Shown one piece after another: positions 1 to 10,275 of a DNA stretch of 64,000 nt (its first letter is position 1; each line of letters begins with the position of its first letter). The notes under the pieces were generated by a model. It ran no database searches, was not told the DNA's origin, and worked only from the letters and a program-made list of their open reading frames with translations. The stretch comes from Asterella californica. Taxonomy: Eukaryota; Streptophyta; Marchantiopsida; Marchantiales; Aytoniaceae. A program made the position numbers and the translations under genes. The stretch is from the NCBI GenBank assembly GCA_036924285.1, contig JAYKYS010000023.1:682001-746000 (forward strand), given 5' to 3'.

Positions 1-47
1 CTGTACAGTGAAAAGTATTGTAGAGAGATTTTTTTTCTTCTATATTG

Positions 48-54
48 TATAAAG
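48..54 (+). promoter_or_regulatory. Candidate TATA box of LTR B
   Basis: The sequence TATAAAG lies within the first 100 bases of the LTR. The matching position in the 3' LTR (about 13547) reads TGTAAAG, so the box is not conserved there. The assignment rests on motif and position only. Confidence 0.35.
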
Positions 55-880
55 GAAGCTGCCCTGTAGCTTAACAAGCTAGGCAGGAGCTAAGCTGGGG
101 TTATGCTTGGCAAGCTGCCCCCTAGCTTAGACTGAAATATCACCCTGAAAGAGATCAAAAGGCATCAGAATGCAGAGCTCGACGAGGAGAGCGACTTCAT
201 GCTTCCAGTCTTGACAGAAAGTACTTTAAGTAATAGTTAGCACGGGTTTTAGACTGAGAAATATGTGAAAGAGAGAAATTCGTCGATTCTAGCTCGTGAC
301 TCGAACTCAGAATCTGATAGTGTGAGCGTGTAGGTGTTCACAAATACTTGAGTTTTGACTCCTTGTTCATTAAAAACAGAGTTGGATAGAGAAGTTAGTG
401 TAGGAAAGACTAGTAAAGATTTTACAAGAAAATTTCTTCAGGAAAACATATGTACAAAAATTTTTACCTTCTTGAACGGAACCAAAGGCCATCCCAATGA
501 TAGGGCGCCTGCCTAGGAGGGAAGTCGTCTTAGGATCAATCCCCCCTGGCCTCTGATTCCTATTCCGGCATGTTGGCCTCCTGGAAGGGAGTCTATGTTG
601 GATATGCAGCCACGTCCTGCATATCTAGGGACGAGAGACCGATATCTTCTTTAATCGTGAGCTTCCTGGCCTAAGCCTCCGCATGCCATCCTGAATATAC
701 TATGGGAGATACCTGGTGCGCATATGGGGGGGCTATAAGCCCTGTGGGGCAGCCTCATAAGTTTGGGGCTTCGGTCTACATTGGATGGTTTGTAGTATAT
801 TCAGGGTGGCATCAAGATGACACGGGAAACTTTTGCTGATTATTATGTACGCATAAGGACAGCAGGGGACCAGCTTAAGC

Positions 881-1005
881 TGGAAGATTACAACGGGAGC
901 GGAAGATTACAGCGGAAGCTTGAAGCGGAAGATGACAACGAGAGCGGAAGATGACAGCGGAAGCTTGAAGCGGAAGATTACAGCGGAAGCGGAAGATTAC
1001 AGCGG
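881..1005 (+). repeat. GGAAGATTACAGC minisatellite inside LTR B
   Basis: Variants of a unit that reads roughly GCGGAAGATTACAGCGGAAG follow one another, sometimes separated by CTTGAAGC. The array continues at 8109-8240 beyond the inserted element A and recurs in the 3' LTR (14386-14720) with a different copy number. It is therefore a variable tandem array within the LTR. Confidence 0.8.
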
Positions 1006-1671
1006 TGTCGTGTGACGTGCTTTCTTATCTGGGAATACACCGAGTATCTAGCTGTAGAGAGTACGTGTCGCACTCCGTGACTCAGAACCAGCAACCACCC
1101 AAACCTCTCTCTGACCTCCAAGTACACTCTGAACTTATCTCGGTACGATATCCTCACGCCCTCTCGGCAGATCTCTCTCTTACTCGACTAGGAATAGAAC
1201 CGGGGTAACAAGCACGGGCAACCTGTTCCTGCCATCACCGCAAGCACTCTTGGGTCTGCTGGTCATCACTCCAGTCTCACCACAAGAGAAATACCAGCAC
1301 TCCTAATAGAAAAGAAACTAAGCGCAACGCCCGCACACAAATCCAAACCAAACCAACTGGGCGTACAAACAGGCATGCGAGTATGGAGAGGATCCAAACA
1401 CAGGAAATACAGTCAACAACTCTCCATACCCATGATCAAGTGCTCTGAAGCACCGGCAAAACCTCCAGGCCGACCTGTTCTCCAAAGAATCTTAACTCTT
1501 GCGCCTTTCGGAGCAAGAACCTCTCAACTTTACCCCGCTGTCATTCCTCAACCACAGCTCAGAATGAGATGAAACCAAGGCCAGCAGATAGCCTGTAGAA
1601 TAATCTCTCTATTAAGGTATTACATGCAGAGAGATCATCTCTGAGTTGGCATCTATGCCCTTCCAAAGTTC

Positions 1672-2040
1672 ACTGTTTCTATAACACGATACTAATTCAA
1701 CAGAACTTTGCTGTTCGATTCCTCACAAACCACTAGATCAAAACAGCTCAAACTTCTCAGGAAGCTAATGTGTTACCATCATTACCACTCTGTAAAATTT
1801 CACCAGCAGATCTTCAACCAAACTCTCGGAACGATCAAGCCCTTATCGCTGTTTTTATAACATGATACTATTTCGACAGAACTTTGCTGTTCGACTCCTC
1901 ACAAACCGCTCGATCAAAACGGCTCAAACTTCTCAGGAAGCTAATGAGTCACCATCACTACCACTCTGTAAAGTTTCACCAGCAGATCCTCAACCAAACT
2001 CTCGAAATGATCCCAGCTCTTTTCGTCAATGACACAAGAC
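1672..2040. repeat. Tandem duplication, 176-bp period, inside LTR A
   Basis: Two adjacent units begin near 1672 and 1848; for example ATAACACGATACT at 1681 recurs as ATAACATGATACT at 1857. Both include the stretch with CAGAACTTTGCTGTTCGA. The pair lies in the section missing from the other LTR of A. Confidence 0.75.
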
Positions 2041-2792
2041 GATATGCAGACCCTTGTGCACAAAAACAACGTTTCCCTTCAACCCAATAATCCAAATGGT
2101 CTCAAATTTCACAGGTAGGTAGCTGACTGTACCTTCTCAGACCCTGGAAGGTTTCATATCGAAATTCGACCTCAAACTCTCCATATCTCTCTCAATGTCT
2201 CATGTTTACAGTCGCCTACTATCATAGCCTCCGATTTGAGACACCCAACTTCAACCGGCCATAACTTTTTCACTCCGGTTTGGAATCGATTGATCTCTGA
2301 GTCCATCGGCAAGCCCGTCTCAAGAGCTTTCCAGCAACAGTCAATTCATCTCCAGCAACCTCACAGAACTCCCAGAAAGTGACAAAGACCTCACGGAAAA
2401 AAAATTGGTCATGAATTTGACCCCCTCAGCTTCAATTGATCGAAACATTCTTATCCGTGCTTCAAATCGAGCAACCATTGAGTCCACGGGCATCCTCGTC
2501 TCCCAAGCTTTCCAACCATAGCTCACACTCCGCGAATGGACCACGGGAAGTGCCTCTACCCTCAAAAACGTGAAAGGAACTTGGTAGAAGGTGATTGGTC
2601 AAACTTTCGACCAATGAGAAACAAGTTGACAAAAAGAGTTTTGTCTTCACTCACATGACAAACACACAAAGAACGAATTTTTATCCAAGAGTACCATTTA
2701 GGCCTCAAAGTTTATATTGAACAAACTCCAAACACGTGCCGTTGACGATGCCGTCGACCACGAAGCACGTAAACACGAAGTACAAACTACGC

Positions 2793-3008
2793 TCAATAGA
2801 GAGTCAGAATCAGGACTCTAAAACGATTGACAATAAACGGAACTACAAAAGGAACAGATGAAGCTATTATCTGGTTATAATAATCCTCACCGAAGTTCCT
2901 CACGACAAACTCACGATGCGCCACCTTTGGACGACTGTAACATCGTATTTCGGCCCAAGTGTTGAACGGAACTCTCGCTGGGAAGTTCAGATCCAACGGA
3001 GGATCCAT
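2793..3008 (-). CDS. LTR-borne small ORF 2 (71 aa), unknown function
   Basis: This intact reading frame lies in LTR A, on the element's coding strand. It begins MDPPLDLNFPARVPFNTW and contains KVAHREFVVRNFGEDYYNQ. An almost identical protein is encoded in LTR F (21671-21886), and a diverged one sharing DLNFPA.V.FN, a cysteine and a downstream RN is read at 35640-35906. I do not recognise the family. No signal peptide or catalytic motif is evident; the C-terminal third is hydrophobic (SSVPFVVPFIVNRF). It lies upstream of the likely LTR TATA box, so it would be transcribed mainly as the 3' end of the genomic RNA. Survival of the frame in several copies suggests coding, but expression is unproven. 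Confidence 0.4.
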   Translation of the reverse strand: MDPPLDLNFPARVPFNTWAEIRCYSRPKVAHREFVVRNFGEDYYNQIIASSVPFVVPFIVNRFRVLILTLY

Positions 3009-3014
3009 ACCACA

Positions 3015-3230
3015 TCAAAGCAAGATGTAGACAGTAAGATCCCAAACAGCGTCGTAAGTGACAATGAGAAGAACGATAGGATCCGGAGTAGCCATCACCG
3101 CAGCCATAAACGACTCTCCTCAATGAGCTACCATAAATACTCGAAAGTGATCTCGCGGCAGACAATGGATCTTAATGACGAACGGATGCGCAAGTGGAAG
3201 ATCAGGAGCACAAAAGGGTTCTCCGTTCAT
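3015..3230 (-). pseudogene. LTR-borne small ORF 1, broken copy
   Basis: This is homologous to the intact ORF at 7604-7819. The Trp codon of the AHWGESF motif is TGA here (plus-strand bases 3120-3122 read TCA, where the other LTR has CCA). The frame is otherwise kept and ends at the same TGA that separates ORF 1 from ORF 2 in the other copies. Confidence 0.45.
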
Positions 3231-3519
3231 GCCTACCACTCGCACTGCCGCTTACTTCATCCGATGATACTGATCACACCCCACTAGACTTGGATACTCT
3301 ACACTCCATATCTCAAGCTCCGCGCACCTCTCTTCTTATACATCAATCTCACATGTGACGACAAGAGTACTACTCTTATCTCCACTCAGCGAAGAGTACA
3401 CGGATCGTCCACGTGGAGCCTTATCTTTTGACACGATAAGGTCCCAATGGCTCCTCAACACCAAACACGTACGAAGGATATGTGGTGGTTTCACACCCTA
3501 GCCAATCCACAACACGACA

Positions 3520-3534
3520 TCCACCCCCTCTGAA
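3520..3534 (-). promoter_or_regulatory. Polypurine tract of element A
   Basis: Read on the minus strand this is TTCAGAGGGGGTGGA, directly followed by the LTR start TGTCGTG. The same tract with minor changes precedes the 3' LTRs of B (13467-13481) and C (25195-25210). It is the expected plus-strand primer for reverse transcription. Confidence 0.8.
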
Positions 3535-3565
3535 CCTGTGCATCCTCTGGTATGCACCAACCTAA

Positions 3566-4411
3566 TCATACGTTGTGGTTGGCATCATACCACTTCTTCC
3601 TCATCTTCTTCTTCGGGAGTCTCCCCTCGGGCTCTACGCTCTCATCTAGACTCTCATCTTGATCTTGAGAGAGATCAAACTCGATACTGATCTCCTCAAC
3701 GTCTGGGTCTTCACCTCGTCGCTTAAAGAGTTTTATCCGTTTTCCTGCAATCGGAACTTTAAGCCGTGCACCATCCAACTCACGTAGTACGTATGTGGCG
3801 TTGTCATGAATACAAACAACCACGTAAGGCCCAAACCAGCGTTTAGAAAACTTTCTCAACGCTCTATGTTTGTTATCCAAGCTGCTATCATATACCAACA
3901 CCCAATCCTCTTCCTGGATCTTCTTAGGTCGTAGTCGATGTCGCTTATCAAATCTGTCTTTGTTCTTCAAGCGAGCTTTTTGTAATCGTTCCAGAGCTAG
4001 CTCTACATCCTCTGGTCTCCGCTCCAACTGACGAATCCTAAGAGCGAGAAGATCCTCTCTAGAGAGATTATCTTCCCAAGGTAGAACACTCCAAGTAGAT
4101 ATTTGCTCTTCGATAGGCATGATCGATTTTTGCCCTTGCATTAGTTCTGCTGGCATGTATCCGGTCACCGAGCTATGAATTGTACGATCGGCCCATAGAG
4201 AAAATGGTAGAAGCCTTGGCCATTCTCTCACCCTTCCGTTGCAAGCTTTCACAATCGCTTTCCTGATGGGAGGATGACCGCGCTCACTCTTCGCGTTTCC
4301 TTCTGGGTTGTAAGCCATGGTAAGAGCTAACTTGATTCCCCGCCTCTTGAAGAACATATCAGCTTCGTGAGCATTCAGTTCTCCGCGGTCTGCTGTAATC
4401 TTCCCACACAT
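3566..4411 (-). pseudogene. Element A pol: integrase catalytic core and C-terminus
   Basis: This 281-residue frame starts in the integrase core. ITADRGEL holds the second catalytic Asp, and GNAKSERGH, about 30 residues on, holds the catalytic Glu. The C-terminal domain follows, with DWVLVYDSSLDN, WFGPYVV and an acidic tail. It corresponds to the last third of element C pol plus its C-terminal piece (25243-25515). A frameshift near 4390 joins it to the preceding frame (4375-5175), so it is not a separate gene. The protein would insert the cDNA into the genome, but the break makes this copy non-functional as it stands. Confidence 0.85.
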
Positions 4412-5175
4412 CCGTATCTGCAGATCACATCTTCAAGTAGAAATCTGCACACCTCTTCTGTAGTGTTTGTGCGCAGAGCGCGTCCTTCGACTTGGTTCGA
4501 TAGATCCTCCCGTGCCAAAACCAAGTATCTCATCTGCCATATCCCAACCGGCATCGTAACCAGATCTACTACCCACTTGTAATGCATTGCAAGTGGATAC
4601 GTAGGATGAAGCTCATCTCGATGCCGGATGTCAGAGTACATCTGGCAAGTTACACACGTCTCCACAAATCGCACTACATCTCTGTACATGTTACGCCACC
4701 AATATCTCTCTTTGAGTTTGGTAAAGGTGGCATAAATACCCCGATGTCCAGCCCATAAGCTCTCATGGAATTCTTGAATGAGCTGGGTTTGCATCTCTTG
4801 CTTACACACAACCCGTTGCGGCATCTCGTCACTCCGCTTGGCGCGCTTCCACAGATAGCCCCCTTGTTGTATGTAGTTGTAAGCCTTCCTCCTGATCTGT
4901 TTGAACAGAGCATCATTCCATTCTGGTTGCTTGGTCAGCGAACCAAGATAACGCCCAATGTCTAACCATTCTCCTTCGTATAGCTCCTCCATGAATGAGT
5001 TTTGATGCTCCTTCATTCCCTTCTGAGCTCTACAAAAGACGGTCGTGCCTATATCCTTTGTGTCTTCTGTCAAATCCTCTTCATCCTCATATCTGGCCCT
5101 AGACAACATATCTGCTACCGGGTTATCTTTTCCCGCTATGTGTCTAAATTCCGGATTCAATGACTTGATAGGCAA
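4375..5175 (-). pseudogene. Element A pol: RNase H end and integrase zinc domain
   Basis: This frame (266 residues) opens with the end of RNase H (HIAGKDNPVADMLSRAR, with the last catalytic Asp). It continues through a linker to the integrase HHCC domain (FHESLWAGH, then CVTCQMYS) and the first catalytic Asp (KWVVDLVTM). It ends at a frameshift just before the second Asp. At its start a missing dinucleotide in the stretch for AYIKSLNPE shifts it away from the upstream RNase H frame. It is a layer of one broken pol polyprotein. Confidence 0.85.
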
Positions 5176-5353
5176 TCCATCGCAACATAGCGATATCAGG
5201 GGTGTTACAATTCGTAATCATCCCTAACAGTGGCAAACAATCCGTCTCCACTATCACCGGTGCTCCAATCAAATAGTCCTTCTCAACTTTCATCGCAGTA
5301 ACTACCTCCCATAGCTCTCGCTTTACTTGTGGGTAGTTTCGCTGTCGTTCACT
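5176..5353 (-). pseudogene. Element A pol: RNase H middle, frame-broken
   Basis: The reverse complement encodes SERQRNYPQVKRELW and VETDCLPLLGMI, the RNase H Glu and Asp motifs also found in element C. A stop (TAG) directly after FGAKV and a 2-base deletion near 5175 separate this stretch from both neighbouring frames. Confidence 0.75.
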
Positions 5354-6430
5354 CTACACTTTGGCTCCAAATCTGATTGCAAACCGGTTTCCATCCTCAT
5401 CATCTTGTCCCACTGCCCACCCAATGGCTATCGGACTTGTATCAACCATGATTATCACATGTTTGCCATCTTCATAACTCACCCTTCGTAGCACAGGTGG
5501 AGAAGACAACAACTGCTTCAGCTTCTGCACCGCTTCGATATGCCTCTCCTCCCATCTGAACTTCGTGCTCTTCCGTAACAGACCATAGAGTGGATCTGAT
5601 ACATGAGCAAAATGAGGAATCCACACATGATAAAACACGCAAGCTCCTAAGAACCTTCGCACCTCTGTTGTTGAGCTACATGTGTCCTTCATCCGCTGTA
5701 TGGCATCCACCTTGTTAGGATCAGGTTTGCGACCAAACCATCCGCATAAGTGCCCCACAATCACAACTTCTCGAACTCCAAACGAAGACTTAGCACCAGA
5801 TAGTGTCAAGTGAACCTCCCCGAGACGTGATAAAATCTGATCACAATCTAGAATATGATCAGCCACAAATTTTCGACACCCCCTCTGATCGACTCTCTCA
5901 TCCTTCTGCTCCTCTACACATCCTTTGATTGGAATGTCATCTAAGAAAGGCATGGTCTTCTCCGGGATGAAGTCTCGAAGAACTTTGTTCATCCCGTTCA
6001 TCATGTGTGCAACAGAATTTGTTGCCCCCTGCGGCAATGTGCACATCCTCACCAAACCCAATGCTGTCCTCATAGTAGTGACATCTCTACTCTTTTCAGC
6101 AAGCTGAAACTGATCGTAGCCAGAGTAGAGGTCTCCTATCGAGTAAATGGCTCTACCAGCGAATGCTTCAGCAAACTCCCCCACAATAGGTCCGATCCCC
6201 GTATTTCTGATGGTCACCTGATTCACCGGTTGCATATCCTGAATGAACCGTAGCGCTCCGCTCTTCTTCGGCACTGTAAACCAGCGGCTGGAATACGGTG
6301 CAAACGATGGCTCAAGGATTCTCATCCGCATCTTCTCCTTTAGAAGCTCCATAAGCTTAGGCAGATGTGCCCTAGGTACGGGAATTGGTCTAAAGTCCCA
6401 AGGCGTATGCGGTACCTTAAATATGATCAT
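5354..6430 (-). pseudogene. Element A pol: reverse transcriptase
   Basis: This 358-residue frame has the Ty3 RT blocks in order: MRILEPSFAPYSSRWFTVPK, GALRFIQDMQPVN, GDLYSGYDQF (first catalytic Asp), LPQGATNS, and MPFLDDIPIKGC (catalytic Asp pair). It ends with the connection region (RRFLGACVFYHVWIPHFAHV) and the first RNase H Asp (VDTSPIAIGWA). FLDD replaces the usual Y-x-DD and is shared by B and C. It synthesises cDNA from the element RNA in the particle. The frame ends at a stop after FGAKV. Confidence 0.88.
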
Positions 6431-6450
6431 CGGTGCTACAACGCTTGGAT

Positions 6451-6864
6451 CTACACACCCAATTTCTGAAGGCTCAAAAGAAAAAGTTTTCCCTTGACAT
6501 CTAGCCTACTTAACATCTCCTTGAACTCCCTCTCCTCAGCAGGTAGAAGAAAGTCTGTAGAACCAACCTTCAACTCCCTAAGCGTAGCTTCTGTAAACTT
6601 GTGACCTATCTGATCAGGATACCGTAAGCTCTTCTCCTTTGACGCTTGTTGAACTCGTTGGTCAGAGTCGCTAGGTAGCGGTTGTGCAACCGGCTTCACC
6701 TTTTTATCCACCGTTTTATACCTGGTCTCAACTCTGACTTCAGGTATCTGGAATGACTCTATAGCCGAGTAAAGCTCCATAGAACGTATGTAGACAACTT
6801 GGTCTTCATTCCCTTGTTCAGCCTTACGAAGTTCTTCCAAAGGATCATCCAAATCCATCTCCAT
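6451..6864 (-). pseudogene. Element A pol: region before RT
   Basis: This 137-residue frame matches the N-terminal part of element C pol: VETRYKTVDKKVKPVAQPLP, then IGHKFTEATLREL and an EEREFKEML segment. It sits between protease and RT in C. Here it is cut off at 6864, and gag and protease are gone: the next bases are already the inner, truncated end of the 5' LTR. Confidence 0.75.
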
Positions 6865-6890
6865 GTAAACGCCCTCTATCTTATCCTCCT

Positions 6891-8108
6891 CTGGGAATAC
6901 ACCGGGTATCTAGCTGTAGAGAGTACGTGTCGCACTCCGTGACTCAGAACCAACAACCACCCAAACCTCTCTCTAACCTCCAAGTACACTCTGAACCTAT
7001 CTCGGTACGATATCCTCACGCCCTCTCGGCAGATCTCTCTCTTACTCGACTAGGAATAGAACCGGGGTAACAAGCACAGGCAACCTGTTCCTGCCATCAC
7101 CGCAAGCACTCTTGGGTCTGCTGGTCATCACTCCAGCCTCACCACAAGAGAAATACCAGCACTCCTAATAGAAAAGAAACTAAGCGCAACGCCCGCACAC
7201 AAATCCAAACCAAACCAACTGGGCGTACAAACAGGCATGCGAGTATGGAGAGGATCCAAACACAGGAAATACAGTCAACAACTCTCCATACCCATGATCA
7301 AGTGCTCTGAAGCACCGGCAAAACCTCCAGACCGACCTGTTCTCCAAAGAATCTTAACTCTTGCGCCTTTCGGAGCAAGAACCTCTCAACTTTACCTCGC
7401 TATCACTCCTCAACCACAGCTCAGAATGAGATGAAACCAAGGCCAGATGAAGCTATTATCTGGTTATAATAATCCTCACCGAAGTTCCTCACGACAAACT
7501 CACGATGCGCCACCTTTGGACGACTGTAACATCGTATTTCGACCCAAGTGTTGAACGGAACTCTCGCTGGGAAGTTCAGATCCAAAGGAGGATCCATACC
7601 ACATCAAAGCAAGATGTAGACAGTAAGATCCCAAACAGCGTCGTAAGTGACAATGAGAAGAACGATAGGATCCGGAGTAGCCATCACCGCAGCCATAAAA
7701 GACTCTCCCCAATGAGCTACCATAAATACTCGAAAGTGATCTCGCGGCAGACAATGGATCTTAATGACGAACGGATGCGCAAGTGGAAGATCAGGAGCAC
7801 GAAAGGGTTCTCCGTTCATGCCTACCACTCGCACTGCCGCTTACTTCATCCGATGATACTGATCACACCCCACTAGACTTGGATACTCTACACTCCATAT
7901 CTCAAGCTCCGCGCACCTCTCTTCTTATACAACAATCTCACATGTGACGACAAGAGTACTACTCTTATCTCCACTCAGCGAAGAGTACACGGATCGTCCA
8001 CGTGGAGCCTTATCTTTTGACACGATAAGGTCCCAATGGCTCCTCAACACCAAACACGTACGAAGGATATGTGGTGGTTTCACACCCTAGCCAATCCACA
8101 ACACGACA
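6891..8108 (-). repeat. 5' LTR of element A, truncated and internally deleted
   Basis: It is homologous to 1029-1584 and then 2858-3519. The roughly 1.27 kb between is missing, and a short CAG is present at both sides of the breakpoint (7443-7447). The inner edge lacks the first 23 or so bases of the LTR, and the primer-binding site, gag and protease are absent, so a second deletion ran from the LTR into pol. The outer end ACACGACA is intact. Confidence 0.82.
7604..7819 (-). CDS. LTR-borne small ORF 1 (71 aa), unknown function
   Basis: It starts at the ATG of MNGEPFRAPDLPL; the frame is open further up to a GTG at 7834. Motifs are FVIKIHCLPRDHFRVFMVAHW, GESFMAAVMATPDPI and YDAVWDLTVYILL. The same protein is encoded in LTR F (21449-21664), and a copy with one nonsense change lies at 3015-3230. 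It stops at a TGA that is immediately followed in the same frame by the ORF 2 sequence. I do not recognise it. Two near-identical open copies argue weakly for coding. Confidence 0.38.
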   Translation of the reverse strand: MNGEPFRAPDLPLAHPFVIKIHCLPRDHFRVFMVAHWGESFMAAVMATPDPIVLLIVTYDAVWDLTVYILL

Positions 8109-8401
8109 GCGGAAGCGGAAGATTACATCGGAAGCTTGAAGCGGAAGATTACAGCGGGAGCGGAAGATGACAGCGGAAGCTTGAAGCGGAAGATTACAGC
8201 GGAAGCTTGAAGCAAAGGATTACAGCGGAAGCGGAAGCGGATATTTCTCTGAGATTTTTTTTTCCGAGAAAGGGGAGAGCTGAGGCGGGAGGAGGAGGAT
8301 TAGAGATTGGGGGTTGGGAACACGCAAGGGAAGCTAAGAGGCTGGGGAAAGATCAGATTGATGACAGATTGAATTGGGAGATCATCGTAGGGAAAGGGGC
8401 A
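8109..8401 (+). repeat. 5' LTR of element B, second part
   Basis: The LTR continues after A with the GGAAGATTACAGC array, the T-rich stretch and the purine-rich GAGGCGGGAGGAGGAGG. It matches up to 14879. The last 518 bases of the LTR, the primer-binding site and the gag start are missing here, replaced directly by mid-gag sequence. Confidence 0.8.
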
Positions 8402-8402
8402 T

Positions 8403-8948
8403 ATGTTGGCTGATCGTGGAGCTGAAGGGGGAGTTACATCTGATTGGAGGAGAGTTGAGGAAGCAGTATCCACCCTTGCTAGACAACGTCGTGGTAGGAT
8501 GGTACTGCAGCTAGAGACCTTGCCAGAGCAGAGAGTAGCTCTTTATGTTCCTGCAGCTCCTCCTGCAATACCTCAAGCACCTATTGTGATTCCTCAAGCA
8601 CCTATAGTGGTTCCCCAAGTGGTTCCTCAAGCACCTGCAGTACCTATCCCAGCACAGAGAGGACCTAGACAGCAGCAGCGACCTGTTGAGAACCGAAATC
8701 AACATAACTTGATAGAAGAACTTACTCAACAATTGAGAGATTTGAGGGTTGAGATGACAGACTTGAGGAGAGATCAACGACCCGTTGCACCAGGTGCTCG
8801 ACCTGTAGGAGGAACCTTTACCAGGAGATGTATTTGGTGCGACAGCCCAGATCACCTCAGAGGAGACTGCCAAGACTTGGCGGTTGCCTTGCGAGAGGGC
8901 GTAGTCAACTATCAAAACAACAGGTTGTATCTAACCGCCACTGGATAG
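8403..8948 (+). pseudogene. Element B gag, N-terminally truncated
   Basis: The frame begins in mid-gag: SDWRRVEEAVSTLARQRR aligns with about residues 208-225 of element C gag (TDWKEVEEAVSLLAKRER). A Pro/Gln/Val-rich repeat (QAPIVIPQAPIVVPQ) and a short heptad-like helix follow. The zinc knuckle CIWCDSPDHLRGDC fits C-x2-C-x4-H-x4-C, the nucleic-acid-binding motif of gag. The apparent ATG at 8404 is fortuitous, because the true start was lost in the deletion that removed the LTR end. The next part of the polyprotein continues at 8979 in another frame. Confidence 0.75.
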
Positions 8949-8978
8949 CCTCTGAACACATATTTTGGAAGAGGAGGA

Positions 8979-9704
8979 ATGAGAAGTTCTCTTCTAGCAC
9001 TTACTGGTGCGAATACTACAGCGATGACTGCGGGTTCTGCAGAGGCTGATGTATATACTGGGAGAGTTGAGGTGCGCTCTAATCCAACTATGGTTGAGCA
9101 GGCTGTTGAGGTTCCGTTTGAAATGATGAAGAGAGGTGCTGAAACCATTAGGAGAGCTACTGGATGGAGAGACCCAGTGGATGCAACTTCTATTCGAGCA
9201 TTTTTAGAAGCGAGCAGTGAACAAGATGCCATGATCGAAGACAAAAGAAGACGGGATGCTTCTGATTTAGATGCAGGGGTACCAGAGGACAGTGACCGTA
9301 GGAGGTTTACGAGGAGGAGAGCAGCAGAACCATCACCAACTGTACCAACTGATAGGTCTCCTGTTGCAGCGGATATACCCTCTACCTCTATAGCTCCACC
9401 ACCTGCAGTAGATCCTATGAAAAGTGTACAGGATTTGCCACAAGAGACTACTGCTACAGATAGAGTACAGGGAAAGAGGTTTACAGCACAGGAGAAGGGG
9501 AAAGCTCCAACTTACAAGTTAACGACAGACATCGAAACAACAACAGACTTGCGTGCTGTCCTGGAGCAACGCATTTTGGATGCTAGAGTTGAGTTTACTC
9601 TTCGTGAGGTGCTTGGTATCGCAAAGAGAGAGTTTCACGAATTGATAATAGACATCATGAAGAGAAAGAGACAGGTGGTGTTGACTGAACAAGTGAGTAG
9701 TTAG
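8979..9704 (+). pseudogene. Element B gag-protease linker region
   Basis: This 241-residue hydrophilic frame has the motifs RSNPTMVEQAVEVPFEMMKR, RRATGWRDPVDATS, AFLEASSEQDAM and REVLGIAKREFHELIIDIMK. It aligns with the end of gag and the start of the protease frame in element C. Here the codon corresponding to C's TGA is GGA (in RATGW), so gag and protease were once one reading frame. It ends at a TAG at 9702. Confidence 0.7.
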
Positions 9705-10275
9705 ATGGTTGGAGCAGTAGATGCTATTGGTGTTGACGATTTCAGGGATGATAAGTATGAAGTATGAGTTGCTAGTCCTGCTATTATTGAGAATGAAGAT
9801 GAAGAGTTTGAAGAGGATAGGTCAAGCGCAGACAGCGATTTCAAAGAGAAGCATTGGGCAAGAGCGACAACGGAGACATAGGTTCGACTTGGGGGACTTT
9901 CTGAGCCAGTACCTGCACTCGTGGATCACGGGTCGGAGATCAACATCATTTCCAAGGAGGTATATGAGAAGAGGTAGTGGCCGATCGAAAGGAATCATGG
10001 TTGGGTGCTTTGAGTTACAAATAACCAAAAGGGTGAGTTATACGGAGCCTGTCCCAACATAGGTGTAAGGATTGGGGATGTAGAGGTTGATCAGCATTTC
10101 TTTGTACAGTCGTCTGCCTCCTACCCTGTCATACTGGGCCAACCATACATCACCGCTTCTCGAATAGAGACAAAGGTGATGAATGATGGATCTCATTATG
10201 CCAGAGTTCGGAGTCCTGATGATAAGTACTCAATACAGTTTCTAACAGTTCGTTCAAGACATGAGCGGAACTGAC
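9705..10275 (+). pseudogene. Element B protease remnant
   Basis: Frame-shifted and stop-interrupted sequence still encodes LVDHGSEINIISKEVYE (near 9917) and later SYPVILGQPYI and DGSHYARVRSPD. This is the retropepsin layout: a D-x-G active-site loop, then a glycine-rich ILGQ segment. The loop reads DHGS, not D-S/T-G, as in element C. No intact enzyme could be made. Confidence 0.7.

Larger units (their letters stand above)
1..1005 (+). repeat. 5' LTR of element B, first part
   Basis: This stretch matches 13501-14400 of the 3' LTR closely, with scattered substitutions and small indels. It stops at 1005, where element A starts with TGTCGTG, and the LTR resumes at 8109. The last four bases (GCGG, 1002-1005) are repeated at 8109-8112 as the target-site duplication of A. 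Confidence 0.85.
1006..3519 (-). repeat. 3' LTR of element A (2514 bp, full length)
   Basis: It runs from TGTCGTGTGACG to ACACGACA and is followed by the minus-strand polypurine tract. It matches 6891-8108 except for about 1.27 kb (near 1585-2857) that the other copy has lost. The minus-strand sense start (3519 downward to about 2230) is also the head of LTR F at 21159-22430. It holds a small ORF (2793-3008) and a broken one (3015-3230). Confidence 0.85.
1006..8108 (-). mobile_element. Element A: Ty3-type retrotransposon nested in LTR B
   Basis: Its ends are TGTCGTGT at the left and ACACGACA at the right, a perfect 8-bp inverted repeat, flanked by the 4-bp duplication GCGG (1002-1005 and 8109-8112). 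Pol lies on the minus strand (6864 down to 3566). Gag, protease and primer-binding site are missing. The 3' LTR is long (2.5 kb), while the 5' LTR copy has lost about 1.27 kb internally and its inner end. Confidence 0.88.

Noticed and set aside
2911..3287. Plus-strand 123-codon ORF (2916-3287) and its twin at 7505-7876
   Set aside because: Antisense to the LTR ORF pair. Its conservation is explained by the LTR duplication itself.
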